Shown in pieces: positions 1 to 7,681 of a stretch of DNA of 12,098 nt (within the stretch, counting starts at the first letter, position 1; each line of letters starts with the position of its first letter). Where the stretch lies: positions 1-12,098 of the forward strand of contig JAQGJF010000560.1 in the NCBI GenBank assembly GCA_028290765.1, in the 5' to 3' direction. The notes beneath the pieces were generated by a model that was not told the DNA's origin, did not search any database, and was given only the letters and a program-made list of their open reading frames with translations. The DNA comes from Tardiphaga sp. (GTDB lineage: Bacteria; Pseudomonadota; Alphaproteobacteria; Rhizobiales; Xanthobacteraceae). A program made the position numbers and the translations under genes.

Positions 1-641
1 GCCTGCAGGAAACCATGGCGGCTATCCGCGACGCCAAAGGCAGCTGTTCAACGCATGTCGGCGACGTCGGCGATGCCGGGTTCGCGACATCCGTGGTGAA
101 TGGAATCGTCCAGCAGCACGGCCGGCTCGACGTGCTGATGACATCGGCGGGTTTTTCCTGCGGCGGCACCGTGGTGACGACCGATCCCGCCGATTGGGAC
201 GCGGTGTTCCGCACCAATGTCGGCGGCACCTGGCTGTGGGCGCGCGCGGCGGTACCGCAGATGCAGCGGCAGGGCAAGGGCTCGATCATCGCGCTGGCCT
301 CGCAGCTCGCCATCGCCGGCGGCAAGGGCAACAGCGCCTATATCGCCTCCAAGGGCGCGGTGCTCAGCCTGGTCCGGACCATGGCGGTGGATTTCGCCAC
401 CGACGGCATCCGCGTCAACGCCATCGCGCCCGGCGCCATCGATACCCCGCTGCTGCGGCGCAGTTTTGCGCGCCATGCCGATCCGGAGCCGGTGCGCAAC
501 GCCTCGCGCGAACGCCACGCGATGAAACGCTTCGGAGAGGCCGAGGAAGTCGCCGAGGCGGCGCTGCATCTGGCCAGCGACGCCTCGTCCTTCACCACCG
601 GAACGGTGATGGTCGTCGACGGCGGCTGGCTGGCGGCATGA
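1..641 (+). CDS. SDR family oxidoreductase, 5'-truncated by the window edge
   Basis: This is a classical short-chain dehydrogenase/reductase, an NAD(P)-dependent cytosolic enzyme that interconverts alcohols and ketones; its substrate is unknown. The reading frame is open to the left edge. The glycine-rich cofactor motif (TGxxxGxG) and first beta strand, about 40 residues, are missing, so the Met at position 15 is probably internal. Counting from that Met, one sees TSAG (43-46, in place of the usual NNAG), the structural Asn68 (FRTNVGG), catalytic Ser96, and the YxxxK pair Tyr109/Lys113 (YIASK). VNAIAPGAIDTP follows, with the usual C-terminal TGTVMVVDGGW. The catalytic tetrad is therefore intact. 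The stop overlaps the start of the downstream flavoprotein (ATGA), so the two are translationally coupled and probably act on the same compound. Family assignment is secure; specificity is not. Confidence 0.93.
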   Translation, partial: LQETMAAIRDAKGSCSTHVGDVGDAGFATSVVNGIVQQHGRLDVLMTSAGFSCGGTVVTTDPADWDAVFRTNVGGTWLWARAAVPQMQRQGKGSIIALASQLAIAGGKGNSAYIASKGAVLSLVRTMAVDFATDGIRVNAIAPGAIDTPLLRRSFARHADPEPVRNASRERHAMKRFGEAEEVAEAALHLASDASSFTTGTVMVVDGGWLAA

Positions 642-2086
642 GCTCTGCTCTCGCCGATCTGGACGAACGCGTCCGCGCCGATCTGGCCAGCATCGCGCAT
701 CCGAATGCCGCGTGGCTCGAGCCGAAGATGGGACCCGATGGCCAACCGGCGCTCGACGTGCTCGTCGTCGGCGCCGGACAATCCGGCGTTGCCATCGGTT
801 TCGGCCTGCTGCGGTCGCAGGTCACAAATATCCTTGTTTTGGACAAGGCCGAAGCAGGCCGCGAAGGCCCGTGGCTCACTTACGCGCGCATGCCGACCCT
901 GCGCAGCCCGAAGCATTTTACCGGCCCCGATCTCGATATCCCGAGTCTCACCTATCAGTCCTGGCACGAGGCCATGTTCGGCAAAGAACATTGGCAAGGC
1001 CTCGACCGGATTCCGCGCCAGCACTGGGCGGACTATCTGATGTGGTTCAGGCGCGTCACCGGCGTGCCGGTGCGCAACGGCTGTGAGGTCGTGGAAATTA
1101 CCCCGGCCGCCGATGGCCTGCTCGCCGCCACGGTGCAAGGCGCCGGCGGCGTTGAAATCGTTTACGCGCGCAAGATCGTGCTGGCCACGGGTCAGGAAGG
1201 CATGGGGAACTGGACGATCCCGGCCCCGCTCGATCGCTTGCCGCCTTCATTGTGCGCCAACGCCGCCGACGCCATCGACTTCGAGGCACTGCGCGGCAAG
1301 CAGGTGGTTGTGATCGGCGCCGGCGCTTCGGCTTTCGACAATGCCGCAACGGCGCTGGAAGCCGGCGCCGCCGAAGTGCACCTGCTGTGCCGGCGCGCCG
1401 AAGTGCAGTTAATCCAGCCTTATTTGTGGTTGAACTTTCGCGGCTTCATGCGGCATTTCAGCGATCTCGACGATTCCTGGCGATGGCGCTTCATGCGCAT
1501 GGCGCTGGAAATGCGCGAGGGATTCCCGCAGGCCACCTATGATCGCTGCGCAAGTCACGGCAACTTTCATCTGCACGAAAGCGCGCCGGTCGAAGCTGCC
1601 CAGCAGCTAGGCAACAAGGTCGAATTGCGGACGCCGCGCAGCAACTTCGCTGCGGATTTCGTGATCTGCGGGACCGGAATCGACATGGATTTTGCCGGCC
1701 GTGGCGAATTGCGAAACTGCGCGGGCAATATCGCCAGTTGGGCCGACCGTTACCAGCCGCCGGAGAGCGAGCGCAGCCCGCGTCTCGGCCGTTTCCCTTA
1801 TCTGGCCAACGATTACGCGCTGACCGAACGGGTCCCCGGCGAGACCTCGTGGATCTCGAACATCCACTTGTTCGCCATCGCTTCGACCATGAGTTTCGGT
1901 CCCTCCGGCTCCTCGATCAACGCGATGACCACCGCCGTGCCGAAACTGGTGCACGGCCTGACACGCGTGCTGTTTCGCGCCGATATCGAGCGGCACTGGG
2001 CGTCGTTCAGGGCCTATGACGTGCCGCAGGCGATCATCGCAAGACAACCCGAAGCTGCAGCGAAGGCCGATGAACCGACGGCCTGA
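638..2086 (+). CDS. FAD/NAD(P)-binding oxidoreductase, flavin monooxygenase-like
   Basis: This 482-residue cytosolic flavoprotein has two Rossmann folds. The first, VLVVGAGQSG at 41-50, should bind FAD; the second, VVVIGAGASAFD at 223-234, should bind NAD(P)H. A VLATG motif at 181-185 closes the FAD half. This is the layout of class B flavin monooxygenases and related enzymes, which use NADPH and O2 to oxygenate N, S or carbonyl groups. The His of the FMO/BVMO fingerprint expected just before the second Rossmann fold seems to be Asn208 (CANAADAIDF), so monooxygenase chemistry is not certain and a plain oxidoreductase is possible. The start at 638 is chosen because it overlaps the SDR stop as ATGA and begins about 40 residues before the first Rossmann motif; the frame is open further left but reads as shadow sequence of the SDR. 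The product and substrate are unknown. Downstream importer genes suggest that it oxidises an imported solute. Confidence 0.9.
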   Translation: MSSALADLDERVRADLASIAHPNAAWLEPKMGPDGQPALDVLVVGAGQSGVAIGFGLLRSQVTNILVLDKAEAGREGPWLTYARMPTLRSPKHFTGPDLDIPSLTYQSWHEAMFGKEHWQGLDRIPRQHWADYLMWFRRVTGVPVRNGCEVVEITPAADGLLAATVQGAGGVEIVYARKIVLATGQEGMGNWTIPAPLDRLPPSLCANAADAIDFEALRGKQVVVIGAGASAFDNAATALEAGAAEVHLLCRRAEVQLIQPYLWLNFRGFMRHFSDLDDSWRWRFMRMALEMREGFPQATYDRCASHGNFHLHESAPVEAAQQLGNKVELRTPRSNFAADFVICGTGIDMDFAGRGELRNCAGNIASWADRYQPPESERSPRLGRFPYLANDYALTERVPGETSWISNIHLFAIASTMSFGPSGSSINAMTTAVPKLVHGLTRVLFRADIERHWASFRAYDVPQAIIARQPEAAAKADEPTA

Positions 2087-2236
2087 CATGCACGGCTGGA
2101 CCCGCTCTTTGGCGCGTTATTTGCTTTAGGTATTAAGCGAATTAGCTATCATCGGTCGTCGCCTCGCGCACGCGTGGCTTCGATCGTCGTTTTGTTGAAT
2201 TCAGAGGACAGATTGTTGAATTCAGAGGACAGAGTG
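2087..2236 (+). promoter_or_regulatory. Intergenic leader with weak promoter candidate before the ABC importer
   Basis: This 150-base gap is more AT-rich than its surroundings in its centre (about 2117-2155). A weak promoter-like pair lies there, TTGCTT at 2121-2126 and TAGCTA at 2143-2148 with a 16-base spacer; the match is poor and could be chance. No terminator hairpin is seen after the flavoprotein gene, so read-through from the upstream pair is also possible. A 13-codon frame (ATG at 2088, stop TAG at 2127-2129) is present but has no visible ribosome-binding site. The 3' end of the gap holds a tandem repeat, listed separately. Confidence 0.35.
2192..2233 (+). repeat. Perfect 21-bp tandem duplication carrying the ribosome-binding site
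   Basis: Bases 2192-2212 and 2213-2233 are identical (unit begins TTGTTGAATTC and ends AGAGGACAGA). Each copy contains AGAGGA, a good Shine-Dalgarno sequence; the second (2224-2229) lies 7 bases before the ATG at 2237. Each also contains a GAATTC palindrome. The first copy's Shine-Dalgarno (2203-2208) is followed by in-frame TTG codons at 2213 and 2216, so a second, N-terminally extended start is conceivable. The 21-base period keeps the frame. Confidence 0.9.
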
Positions 2237-3868
2237 ATGAAATTCAGGGATTCCAAGCAGATCCATGCCCGGCAGGTGCTCGGTGCGGCCGCCGTGCTGG
2301 CGCTTTTGGCGGCCACCGCGCCGGTGCAGGCACAGACCCGCGCGGAAACGCTGCGTTATGTCACCGGCGCTTCGGTCAATACGCTCGACCCCAACATTCC
2401 CGGCTCGACCCGCGAAGCCTTTGCGGTGAGTCTGAGCACCTACGACCGGCTGGTGTCGTTCGGGCGCAAGCAGCTCAATGGCAAGTGGGTATTTGACCTC
2501 GATAGCATCCGCGGCGAACTGGCCGAATCCTGGGATGTCAGCCCGGACGGCTTGAAGCTCACCTTCCATCTGCGCAAGGACGCCAAGTTCCAGGACGGCA
2601 CGCCGGTCACTGCGGACGACGTCAAATGGTCGCTCGACCGCGCCGTCACAGCCAAAGTGCTCGGCAAGGCGCAGTTGCTCACCGGTTCGATGACCGACGC
2701 CAGCCAGTTCAAGGTGATCGATCCCGCGACCTTCGAAGTGATGCTGCCGAAGCCCGACAAGCTGGCGCTGCCGAACCTCGCCACCGTCTATCCGATCATC
2801 ATCAATTCCAAAGTCGCCAAGGCGCATGCCACAGAGGACGATCCGTGGGCGCAGGCCTGGCTGAAGGAAAACACCGCCGGCAGCGGCGCCTACATCATCG
2901 AGACCTTCAAGCCCGGCGAGCAGGTCATCCTCAAGCGCAACGAAGACTGGAAGCGCGGCCCCGGCGCCAAGCAGGCCTTCTTCAAGCGCCTGATCATCCA
3001 GTCGGTGCCGGAACCGGCAACCCGCGCCAACCTGGTCGAAAAGGGCGACGCCGACATCGTCATCGACCTGCAGGCCAGCGACGCCCAGGCACTGGAAGCC
3101 AAGGGCAAGCTGCAGGTGATCTCGACGCCGCAATACAACGCCCTCACCTTCGTCTCGATGAACAACACCATCCCGCCGTTCGACAAGCTCGATGTGCGCC
3201 GCGCTATCGCCTATGCGCTGCCCTATGACGACATGTTCAAGGCCGCGCTGTTCGGACGCGGCGCGCCGCTGTTCGGCGCGAGTTGGGACGGCGGCAAGCC
3301 GCCGAGCGGCGCCTATCCGATCGCGCAGCCCTACAAGCTCGACCTCGACAAGGCCAAGGCGTATCTGGCCGCCGCGGGCTTGCCGGACGGTTTCTCCACC
3401 AGCTTCAGCTTCAACGTCGGTCAGGCAGCGACTGCCGAACCGATGGCCGCGCTGGTGAAGGAATCGCTCGCCAAGATCGGCATCAAGGTCGACATCCAGA
3501 AGCTGCCCGACGCGCAGATGTCGACGCAGATCACCGAAAAGAAGCTGCCCTTCTTCACCGAAGGCGTGGTGGCCTGGCTGCCGTCGACGGATTACTTCTA
3601 CCGCAACTTCTACACCGGCGATCAGCGCTGGAACTACAGCTCGATCAACAGTGCCGAACTCACCGCGATCGCGCAGGAAGCGCGCTTCGAACCCGACAAG
3701 GCCAAATACGAGGAAGACGGCAAGAAGCTCAACGCCATCCATTTCGAGCAGATGCCGCAGATCATGCTCTGGCAGCCGAGCCAGGATGCGGTGATGTCTC
3801 CCTCGCTCGAGGGCTATACCTACCAGTTCCACCGCCAGGTCGACTATCGCGACCTCAGCCGGAAGTGA
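2237..3868 (+). CDS. ABC transporter substrate-binding protein, family 5 (DppA/OppA-like)
   Basis: This is a 543-residue periplasmic solute-binding protein of the SBP_bac_5 type (peptide, opine, nickel and related solutes). It captures the ligand and hands it to the permease pair encoded downstream. The N-terminus is a clear Sec signal peptide: charged MKFRDSKQIHAR, hydrophobic core about 13-28, and an AxA site ending near Ala32 (PVQA before QTRAE). There is no lipobox Cys, so it should be soluble. The family signature region spans about 93-136 (GELAESWDVSPDGLKLTFHL, then FQDGTPVTADDVKWSLDRA). Length is usual for the family. ATG 2237 is chosen for its Shine-Dalgarno AGAGGA 7 bases upstream and because the signal peptide starts there; an in-frame ATG at 2174 would only add the tandem-repeat-encoded residues. 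Being first in the importer operon and followed by a stem-loop fits the need for excess binding protein. Ligand unknown. Confidence 0.96.
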   Translation: MKFRDSKQIHARQVLGAAAVLALLAATAPVQAQTRAETLRYVTGASVNTLDPNIPGSTREAFAVSLSTYDRLVSFGRKQLNGKWVFDLDSIRGELAESWDVSPDGLKLTFHLRKDAKFQDGTPVTADDVKWSLDRAVTAKVLGKAQLLTGSMTDASQFKVIDPATFEVMLPKPDKLALPNLATVYPIIINSKVAKAHATEDDPWAQAWLKENTAGSGAYIIETFKPGEQVILKRNEDWKRGPGAKQAFFKRLIIQSVPEPATRANLVEKGDADIVIDLQASDAQALEAKGKLQVISTPQYNALTFVSMNNTIPPFDKLDVRRAIAYALPYDDMFKAALFGRGAPLFGASWDGGKPPSGAYPIAQPYKLDLDKAKAYLAAAGLPDGFSTSFSFNVGQAATAEPMAALVKESLAKIGIKVDIQKLPDAQMSTQITEKKLPFFTEGVVAWLPSTDYFYRNFYTGDQRWNYSSINSAELTAIAQEARFEPDKAKYEEDGKKLNAIHFEQMPQIMLWQPSQDAVMSPSLEGYTYQFHRQVDYRDLSRK

Positions 3869-3893
3869 TACACCGGACCACAGGCGGTAACCC

Positions 3894-3920
3894 GGGGCGC
3901 CGCATGGCGTCCCTGGTTTT
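3894..3920 (+). terminator. Intercistronic stem-loop after the binding-protein gene (attenuator or mRNA-stabilising)
   Basis: GGGGCGCC (3894-3901) pairs with GGCGTCCC (3906-3913) around a GCAT tetraloop: eight pairs including one G-U. TGGTTTT follows. It lies in the 73-base gap between the binding-protein stop and the first permease. In importer operons such hairpins commonly terminate part of the transcripts or protect the upstream mRNA from 3' decay, giving more binding protein than permease. The T run is short, so partial rather than full termination is inferred. Confidence 0.55.
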
Positions 3921-3941
3921 GCAATTTGGCGCGGCAAGCTG

Positions 3942-5024
3942 ATGCAGCAATCCCCGGAAGCATCCACGCCCCTGCTAGGCGGGCGAGGTGCGTTGACCAA
4001 GCTAACCTCGACGGCGAAACGCGCCGCGCGACGCTTTGCGTCGTCGCTGCCGGCGCTGTTCGGCGTGCTGGTCTTCACGTTTCTTTTGATGCGGGTGCTG
4101 CCCGGCGACCCCGCGGTGTTCTTCGCCTCCGGCCCCAATGCCGGCAAGGAGGAGATCGAAACCATCCGCAAGCAGATGGGGCTCGACAAGCCGGTGCCGC
4201 AGCAGCTCGTGCTCTATCTCTATGACGTCGGCCGCGGCAATCTCGGCCGTTCGCTGATGACCGGCCAGGCCGTCACCAAGGATCTGCGCGACCGCCTGCC
4301 CGCCTCGCTCGAATTGACCTTCGCGGCCTTGCTGATCGCGCTGGTCTTCGCCATCCCGCTCGGCATCGTCGCCGCGCTGAAGCCCGGCTCGCTGGTCGAT
4401 CACGGCGTGCGGCTGTTCTGCGCGCTCGGGGTCTGCGTGCCGACCTTTGTTTCGGGACTGCTCCTGATCTACGCCTTCTATTATCTCTTGGGCATCGCGC
4501 CCGATCCGACCGGGCGCATCGACATCTTCATCAGCCAGCCGCCGCCGCGAACCGGCTTCCTGCTGATCGATTTCCTGCTCGCCGGCGATCTCGACGGCTG
4601 GTGGGCGGCGTTCAAGCAACTGATCCTGCCGGCCTGCACCATGGCGCTGTTCGTGATTGCGCCCCTGGCGCGCATCACCCGGGCCTCGATGCTGGCCTCG
4701 CTCGGCAGCGATTTCGTGCGCACCGCCCGTTCGGTCGGGCTGTCGTGGTGGCGGATCGTCGTCACCTACGCCTTGCGCAACGCCATCCTGCCGGTGATCA
4801 CCATCGCCGGCATCGTGTTCTCGACCATGCTCGGCGCCAACGTGCTGGTGGAAAAAGTATTTTCCTGGCCCGGCGTCGCCTCCTACGCGCTCGACGCGCT
4901 GCTGTCGTCGGACTACGCCCCGGTGCAGGGGTTTGTGCTGCTGATGGCCTTCGTCTTTGTCATCGTCAATCTGGTCGTCGATGTGCTCTACGGCATCGCC
5001 GATCCGCGGGTGTCGATCGGATGA
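3942..5024 (+). CDS. ABC transporter permease, DppB/OppB-like
   Basis: This 360-residue inner-membrane permease forms, with the next gene product, the translocation channel of the importer. Hydrophobic segments lie near 37-52, 124-145, 157-183, 225-242, 282-300 and 328-348. The early RVLPGDPA at 51-58 is typical of the DppB/OppB class. The cytoplasmic EAA loop that docks on the ATPase is at about 257-281 (DFVRTARSVGLSWWRIVVTY). The first 30 residues, before the first membrane segment, are longer than usual, and no strong ribosome-binding site precedes ATG 3942. An in-frame TTG at 3993 behind GGGCGAGG would give a more typical N-terminus, so the start is uncertain. The 3' end overlaps the second permease by ATGA. 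Confidence 0.95.
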   Translation: MQQSPEASTPLLGGRGALTKLTSTAKRAARRFASSLPALFGVLVFTFLLMRVLPGDPAVFFASGPNAGKEEIETIRKQMGLDKPVPQQLVLYLYDVGRGNLGRSLMTGQAVTKDLRDRLPASLELTFAALLIALVFAIPLGIVAALKPGSLVDHGVRLFCALGVCVPTFVSGLLLIYAFYYLLGIAPDPTGRIDIFISQPPPRTGFLLIDFLLAGDLDGWWAAFKQLILPACTMALFVIAPLARITRASMLASLGSDFVRTARSVGLSWWRIVVTYALRNAILPVITIAGIVFSTMLGANVLVEKVFSWPGVASYALDALLSSDYAPVQGFVLLMAFVFVIVNLVVDVLYGIADPRVSIG

Positions 5025-5869
5025 GCAGCGCGACCTTGCAGCATGCCGCTTTCATCCTGCGCGGCAATCCCGTCACCGGCATCGCCGCACTGGGCGCGGC
5101 ATTGCTGGTCGGGGCGGCGATCTTCGGCCCCTGGATCGTGCCCTATGATCCGATCGTTTCCGATGTGGCGCACGCGCTGCTGCCGCCGAGCGCCGCGCAT
5201 CTCGCCGGCACCGACCAGCTCGGCCGCGACGTGTTCAGCCGTATCGTCGTCGCCGCACGGCTCGATCTCGCCATCGCGGTCTCCGCGGTCGGCATCTCGT
5301 TTGCGCTGGGGGCGGTGATCGGCGCGCTGTGCGGTTATTCCGGCGGCCGGCTCGACCGCGCGGTCGGGCGCTTCGTCGATGTGCTGATGGCGTTTCCGCT
5401 GTTCGTGCTGGCCATGGCGATGGTGGCGGCGCTCGGCAACCGTGTCGAGAACATCGTCATCGCCACCGCCATCATCAACCTGCCGTTCTACATCCGCTTC
5501 GCCCGCGCCGAGGTCAACGTCCGCCGCAATCTCGGCTGGGTCGAGGCCGCGCGGGCCAACGGCGAGAGCCACACTTCCGTGGTGCTGCGCTTTCTGTTGC
5601 CCAACGTGCTGCCGGCGATGGTAGTGCAGATGTCGCTCAATCTCGGCTGGGCCATCATCAACGCCGCCGGGCTTTCCTTCATAGGGCTCGGCGTCAAGGC
5701 GCCGACGCCGGAATGGGGCATCATGGTCGCGGAGGGCGCCCGCTTCATCTCGACCGGCAAATGGTGGCTGGTGGCGTTTCCCGGCCTGGCGCTGATGCTG
5801 GCGGTGCTGTGCTTCAACCTGCTCGGCGACGGTTTGCGCGACATCCTCGATCCAAGACAGCGGACATGA
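5021..5869 (+). CDS. ABC transporter permease, DppC/OppC-like
   Basis: This is the second inner-membrane permease, 282 residues, normal for DppC/OppC. One membrane segment lies near 19-40, followed by the class-typical periplasmic entry GTDQLGRDVFSRIVVAARLD (63-82). The remaining segments lie near 83-105, 121-137, 143-157, 194-220 and 249-268. The EAA loop is at about 172-183 (GWVEAARANGES). It pairs with the upstream permease and the downstream double ATPase. Both ends are ATGA overlaps (5021-5024 and 5866-5869), so its synthesis is coupled to both neighbours, consistent with fixed stoichiometry. The solute is unknown. Confidence 0.96.
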   Translation: MSSATLQHAAFILRGNPVTGIAALGAALLVGAAIFGPWIVPYDPIVSDVAHALLPPSAAHLAGTDQLGRDVFSRIVVAARLDLAIAVSAVGISFALGAVIGALCGYSGGRLDRAVGRFVDVLMAFPLFVLAMAMVAALGNRVENIVIATAIINLPFYIRFARAEVNVRRNLGWVEAARANGESHTSVVLRFLLPNVLPAMVVQMSLNLGWAIINAAGLSFIGLGVKAPTPEWGIMVAEGARFISTGKWWLVAFPGLALMLAVLCFNLLGDGLRDILDPRQRT

Positions 5870-7569
5870 CCGCAGCGGACATGAGCGCCACCGGTACGAC
5901 CAACCCGCTGCTGCAGATCGACAATCTGCATGTCACCTTCTCGACAAGGCGCGGCCTGGTCGAGGCCGTGCGCGGCGTCTCTTTGTCGCTCGCGACCGGC
6001 GAGACGCTCGGCATCGTCGGCGAAAGCGGTTCCGGCAAATCCGTCACCGGGTTTGCGATGACTCGGCTGCTCGATCCCGCCGGCAGGATCACCTCCGGGC
6101 GTATCACGTTCCGCGACCGCGACATCACAAAACTGACGAACACCGGGTTGCGGGAGATGCACGGCGCCGCCATGGCGATGATCTTCCAGAACCCGCGCGG
6201 CGCGCTCAATCCGATCCGCGCCATCGGCCTTCAGATCGCCGACGCTATCCGGGCGCATCGCAAGATCTCTCCCGAGGAAGCCCGGCGGCAGGCGCTCGAT
6301 CTGCTGCGCGCCGTGCAGATCCGCGACCCGGAAAAGCGCATCCACGCCTATCCGCACGAACTGTCCGGCGGCATGTGCCAGCGGGTGATGATCGCGATGG
6401 CGATTTCCTGCAACCCGGCGCTGCTGATCGCCGATGAGCCGACCACCGGGCTCGACGTCACCACCCAGAAGGTGGTGATGGATCTGTTGGCATCGATCGC
6501 CGCCGAGCGCGGCATGGCGACCATCCTGATCACCCACGATCTCGGCCTCGCCGCACGCTATTGCCGCCGCATCGTGGTGATGGAACAGGGACAGCTGGTC
6601 GAACAGGCCGAGGCACTTACGCTGTTTCGCGCGCCGAAACATCCCTACACCAGGCGGCTGGTGGCGGCATCGCCGACAGCGACGTCGAGGGTCGAGGATC
6701 TGGCGAGCGGCGAAGACAGCGCGCTGCTGCCGGCGGTGGCAACAACCCCAAGGCCAGAGCCGACGCATGGCACGCCGCCTTTGCTGGAGGTCCGCAACCT
6801 GGTCAAGCGCTTCGATAATGGCGTCATCGGGCTGGAGAAGTTTTCGCTGGTGATGGCGTCGGGCGAAAGCGTCGGTCTGGTCGGCGAATCCGGTTCCGGC
6901 AAGAGCACCACCTCGCGGATGATCTGCCGGCTGCTCGACCAGAGCGAAGGCACCATCAATTTCGACGGCCAGTCGATCGGCCATCTGCCAGCACGGGATT
7001 TCCACCGCGCCCCGCAGCGCCGCGACATCCAGATCGTGTTCCAGGATCCCAACGAGAGCCTCAATCCGCGCTTCACCGCATTCGACTGCATCGCCCATCC
7101 GCTGCTCCGCCTCGCCGGCCTGCGCCCTGGCGATGCGCTCAAGCAGCGCGTGCGCGAATGCGCCATGCGTGTCGGCCTGCCCGCCGAATTGCTGGAGCGG
7201 TTTCCGCATCAACTATCCGGCGGCCAGAAGGCCCGCGTCGGCATCGCCCGTGCCATCGCCTGCCGGCCGCGCCTCTTGGTGCTCGACGAGCCGACCGCCG
7301 CGCTCGACGTGTCGGTGCAGGCGGTGGTGCTGCAACTGCTCGACCGGCTGCGGCGCGAGGACGGCCTCGCCTTCCTGTTCGTCAGCCACGACCTCAACGT
7401 GGTGCGCATGATGTGCCAGCGCACCATCGTGCTGCGGGGCGGCGTCATCGTCGAGGAAGGCGAAAGCCACGCGCTGTTCGAAAATCCGCAGACCGACTAC
7501 ACCCGCGAACTGGTCGCCGCCGTGCCTCATATCGACCTGACGCCGCTGCGTGAGGGCGTGGAAGCGTAG
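5866..7569 (+). CDS. ABC transporter ATP-binding protein with two fused ATPase domains (DppD-DppF fusion type)
   Basis: This 567-residue cytoplasmic ATPase powers the importer; it carries in one chain the two domains that are separate DppD and DppF in the E. coli dipeptide system. Such fusions are known in GsiA and YejF. Domain 1: Walker A GESGSGKS (52-59), Q-loop Gln108, signature LSGGM (166-170), Walker B ALLIADEP (185-192), switch His224. Domain 2: Walker A GESGSGKS (340-347), Q-loop Gln393, signature LSGGQ (450-454), Walker B LLVLDEP (470-476), switch His508. Both look catalytically complete. Each domain ends in the peptide-importer C-terminal extension (HPYTRRLVAASP near 259-270; DYTRELVAAVPH near 544-555). 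A low-complexity linker spans about 271-304. The start at 5866 overlaps the permease stop by ATGA; an in-frame ATG at 5881 is an alternative. This is the last gene of the operon. Confidence 0.96.
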   Translation: MTAADMSATGTTNPLLQIDNLHVTFSTRRGLVEAVRGVSLSLATGETLGIVGESGSGKSVTGFAMTRLLDPAGRITSGRITFRDRDITKLTNTGLREMHGAAMAMIFQNPRGALNPIRAIGLQIADAIRAHRKISPEEARRQALDLLRAVQIRDPEKRIHAYPHELSGGMCQRVMIAMAISCNPALLIADEPTTGLDVTTQKVVMDLLASIAAERGMATILITHDLGLAARYCRRIVVMEQGQLVEQAEALTLFRAPKHPYTRRLVAASPTATSRVEDLASGEDSALLPAVATTPRPEPTHGTPPLLEVRNLVKRFDNGVIGLEKFSLVMASGESVGLVGESGSGKSTTSRMICRLLDQSEGTINFDGQSIGHLPARDFHRAPQRRDIQIVFQDPNESLNPRFTAFDCIAHPLLRLAGLRPGDALKQRVRECAMRVGLPAELLERFPHQLSGGQKARVGIARAIACRPRLLVLDEPTAALDVSVQAVVLQLLDRLRREDGLAFLFVSHDLNVVRMMCQRTIVLRGGVIVEEGESHALFENPQTDYTRELVAAVPHIDLTPLREGVEA

Positions 7570-7571
7570 AT

Positions 7572-7602
7572 CGCAGGATGGGTTGAGCGCCCCCCATCCG
7601 CC
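7572..7602 (+). repeat. Intergenic repeat, copy A (31 bases)
   Basis: This segment begins CGCAGGATGGGTTGAGCG and ends CATCCGCC. It matches bases 8141-8171 at 27 of 31 positions without gaps. A shorter match, GGATGGGTTGA, recurs on the - strand at 11618-11628. Its ends are self-complementary (GGATGGG with CCCATCC), as in REP-like elements. I recall GGATGGGT-containing palindromic repeats being abundant between genes in Bradyrhizobium, but have not checked this. Confidence 0.6.
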
Positions 7603-7681
7603 GAAGCTCAACGAGAAAAACCGGAAGCGATACCCATCACCACATCGCCTGCGATTGGTGCCATCTCATTCGGCGACATGC

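Noticed and set aside
194..637. Upstream extension of the flavoprotein frame inside the SDR gene
   Set aside because: The added residues are Arg/Gly-rich shadow sequence of the SDR; the ATGA overlap at 638 is a natural start.
2088..2129. 13-codon frame after the flavoprotein gene as a possible leader peptide
   Set aside because: No ribosome-binding site, no run of a regulatory amino acid, and no paired antiterminator structure nearby.
2222..4189. 655-codon open frame on the - strand across the binding-protein gene
   Set aside because: It is antisense to a gene with a signal peptide and family signature; its translation is a low-information shadow typical of GC-rich DNA and crosses the intercistronic hairpin.
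5488..7212. 574-codon open frame on the - strand across the permease and ATPase genes
   Set aside because: Antisense to strongly conserved ABC motifs; His/Arg/Gln-rich shadow translation with no recognisable domain.
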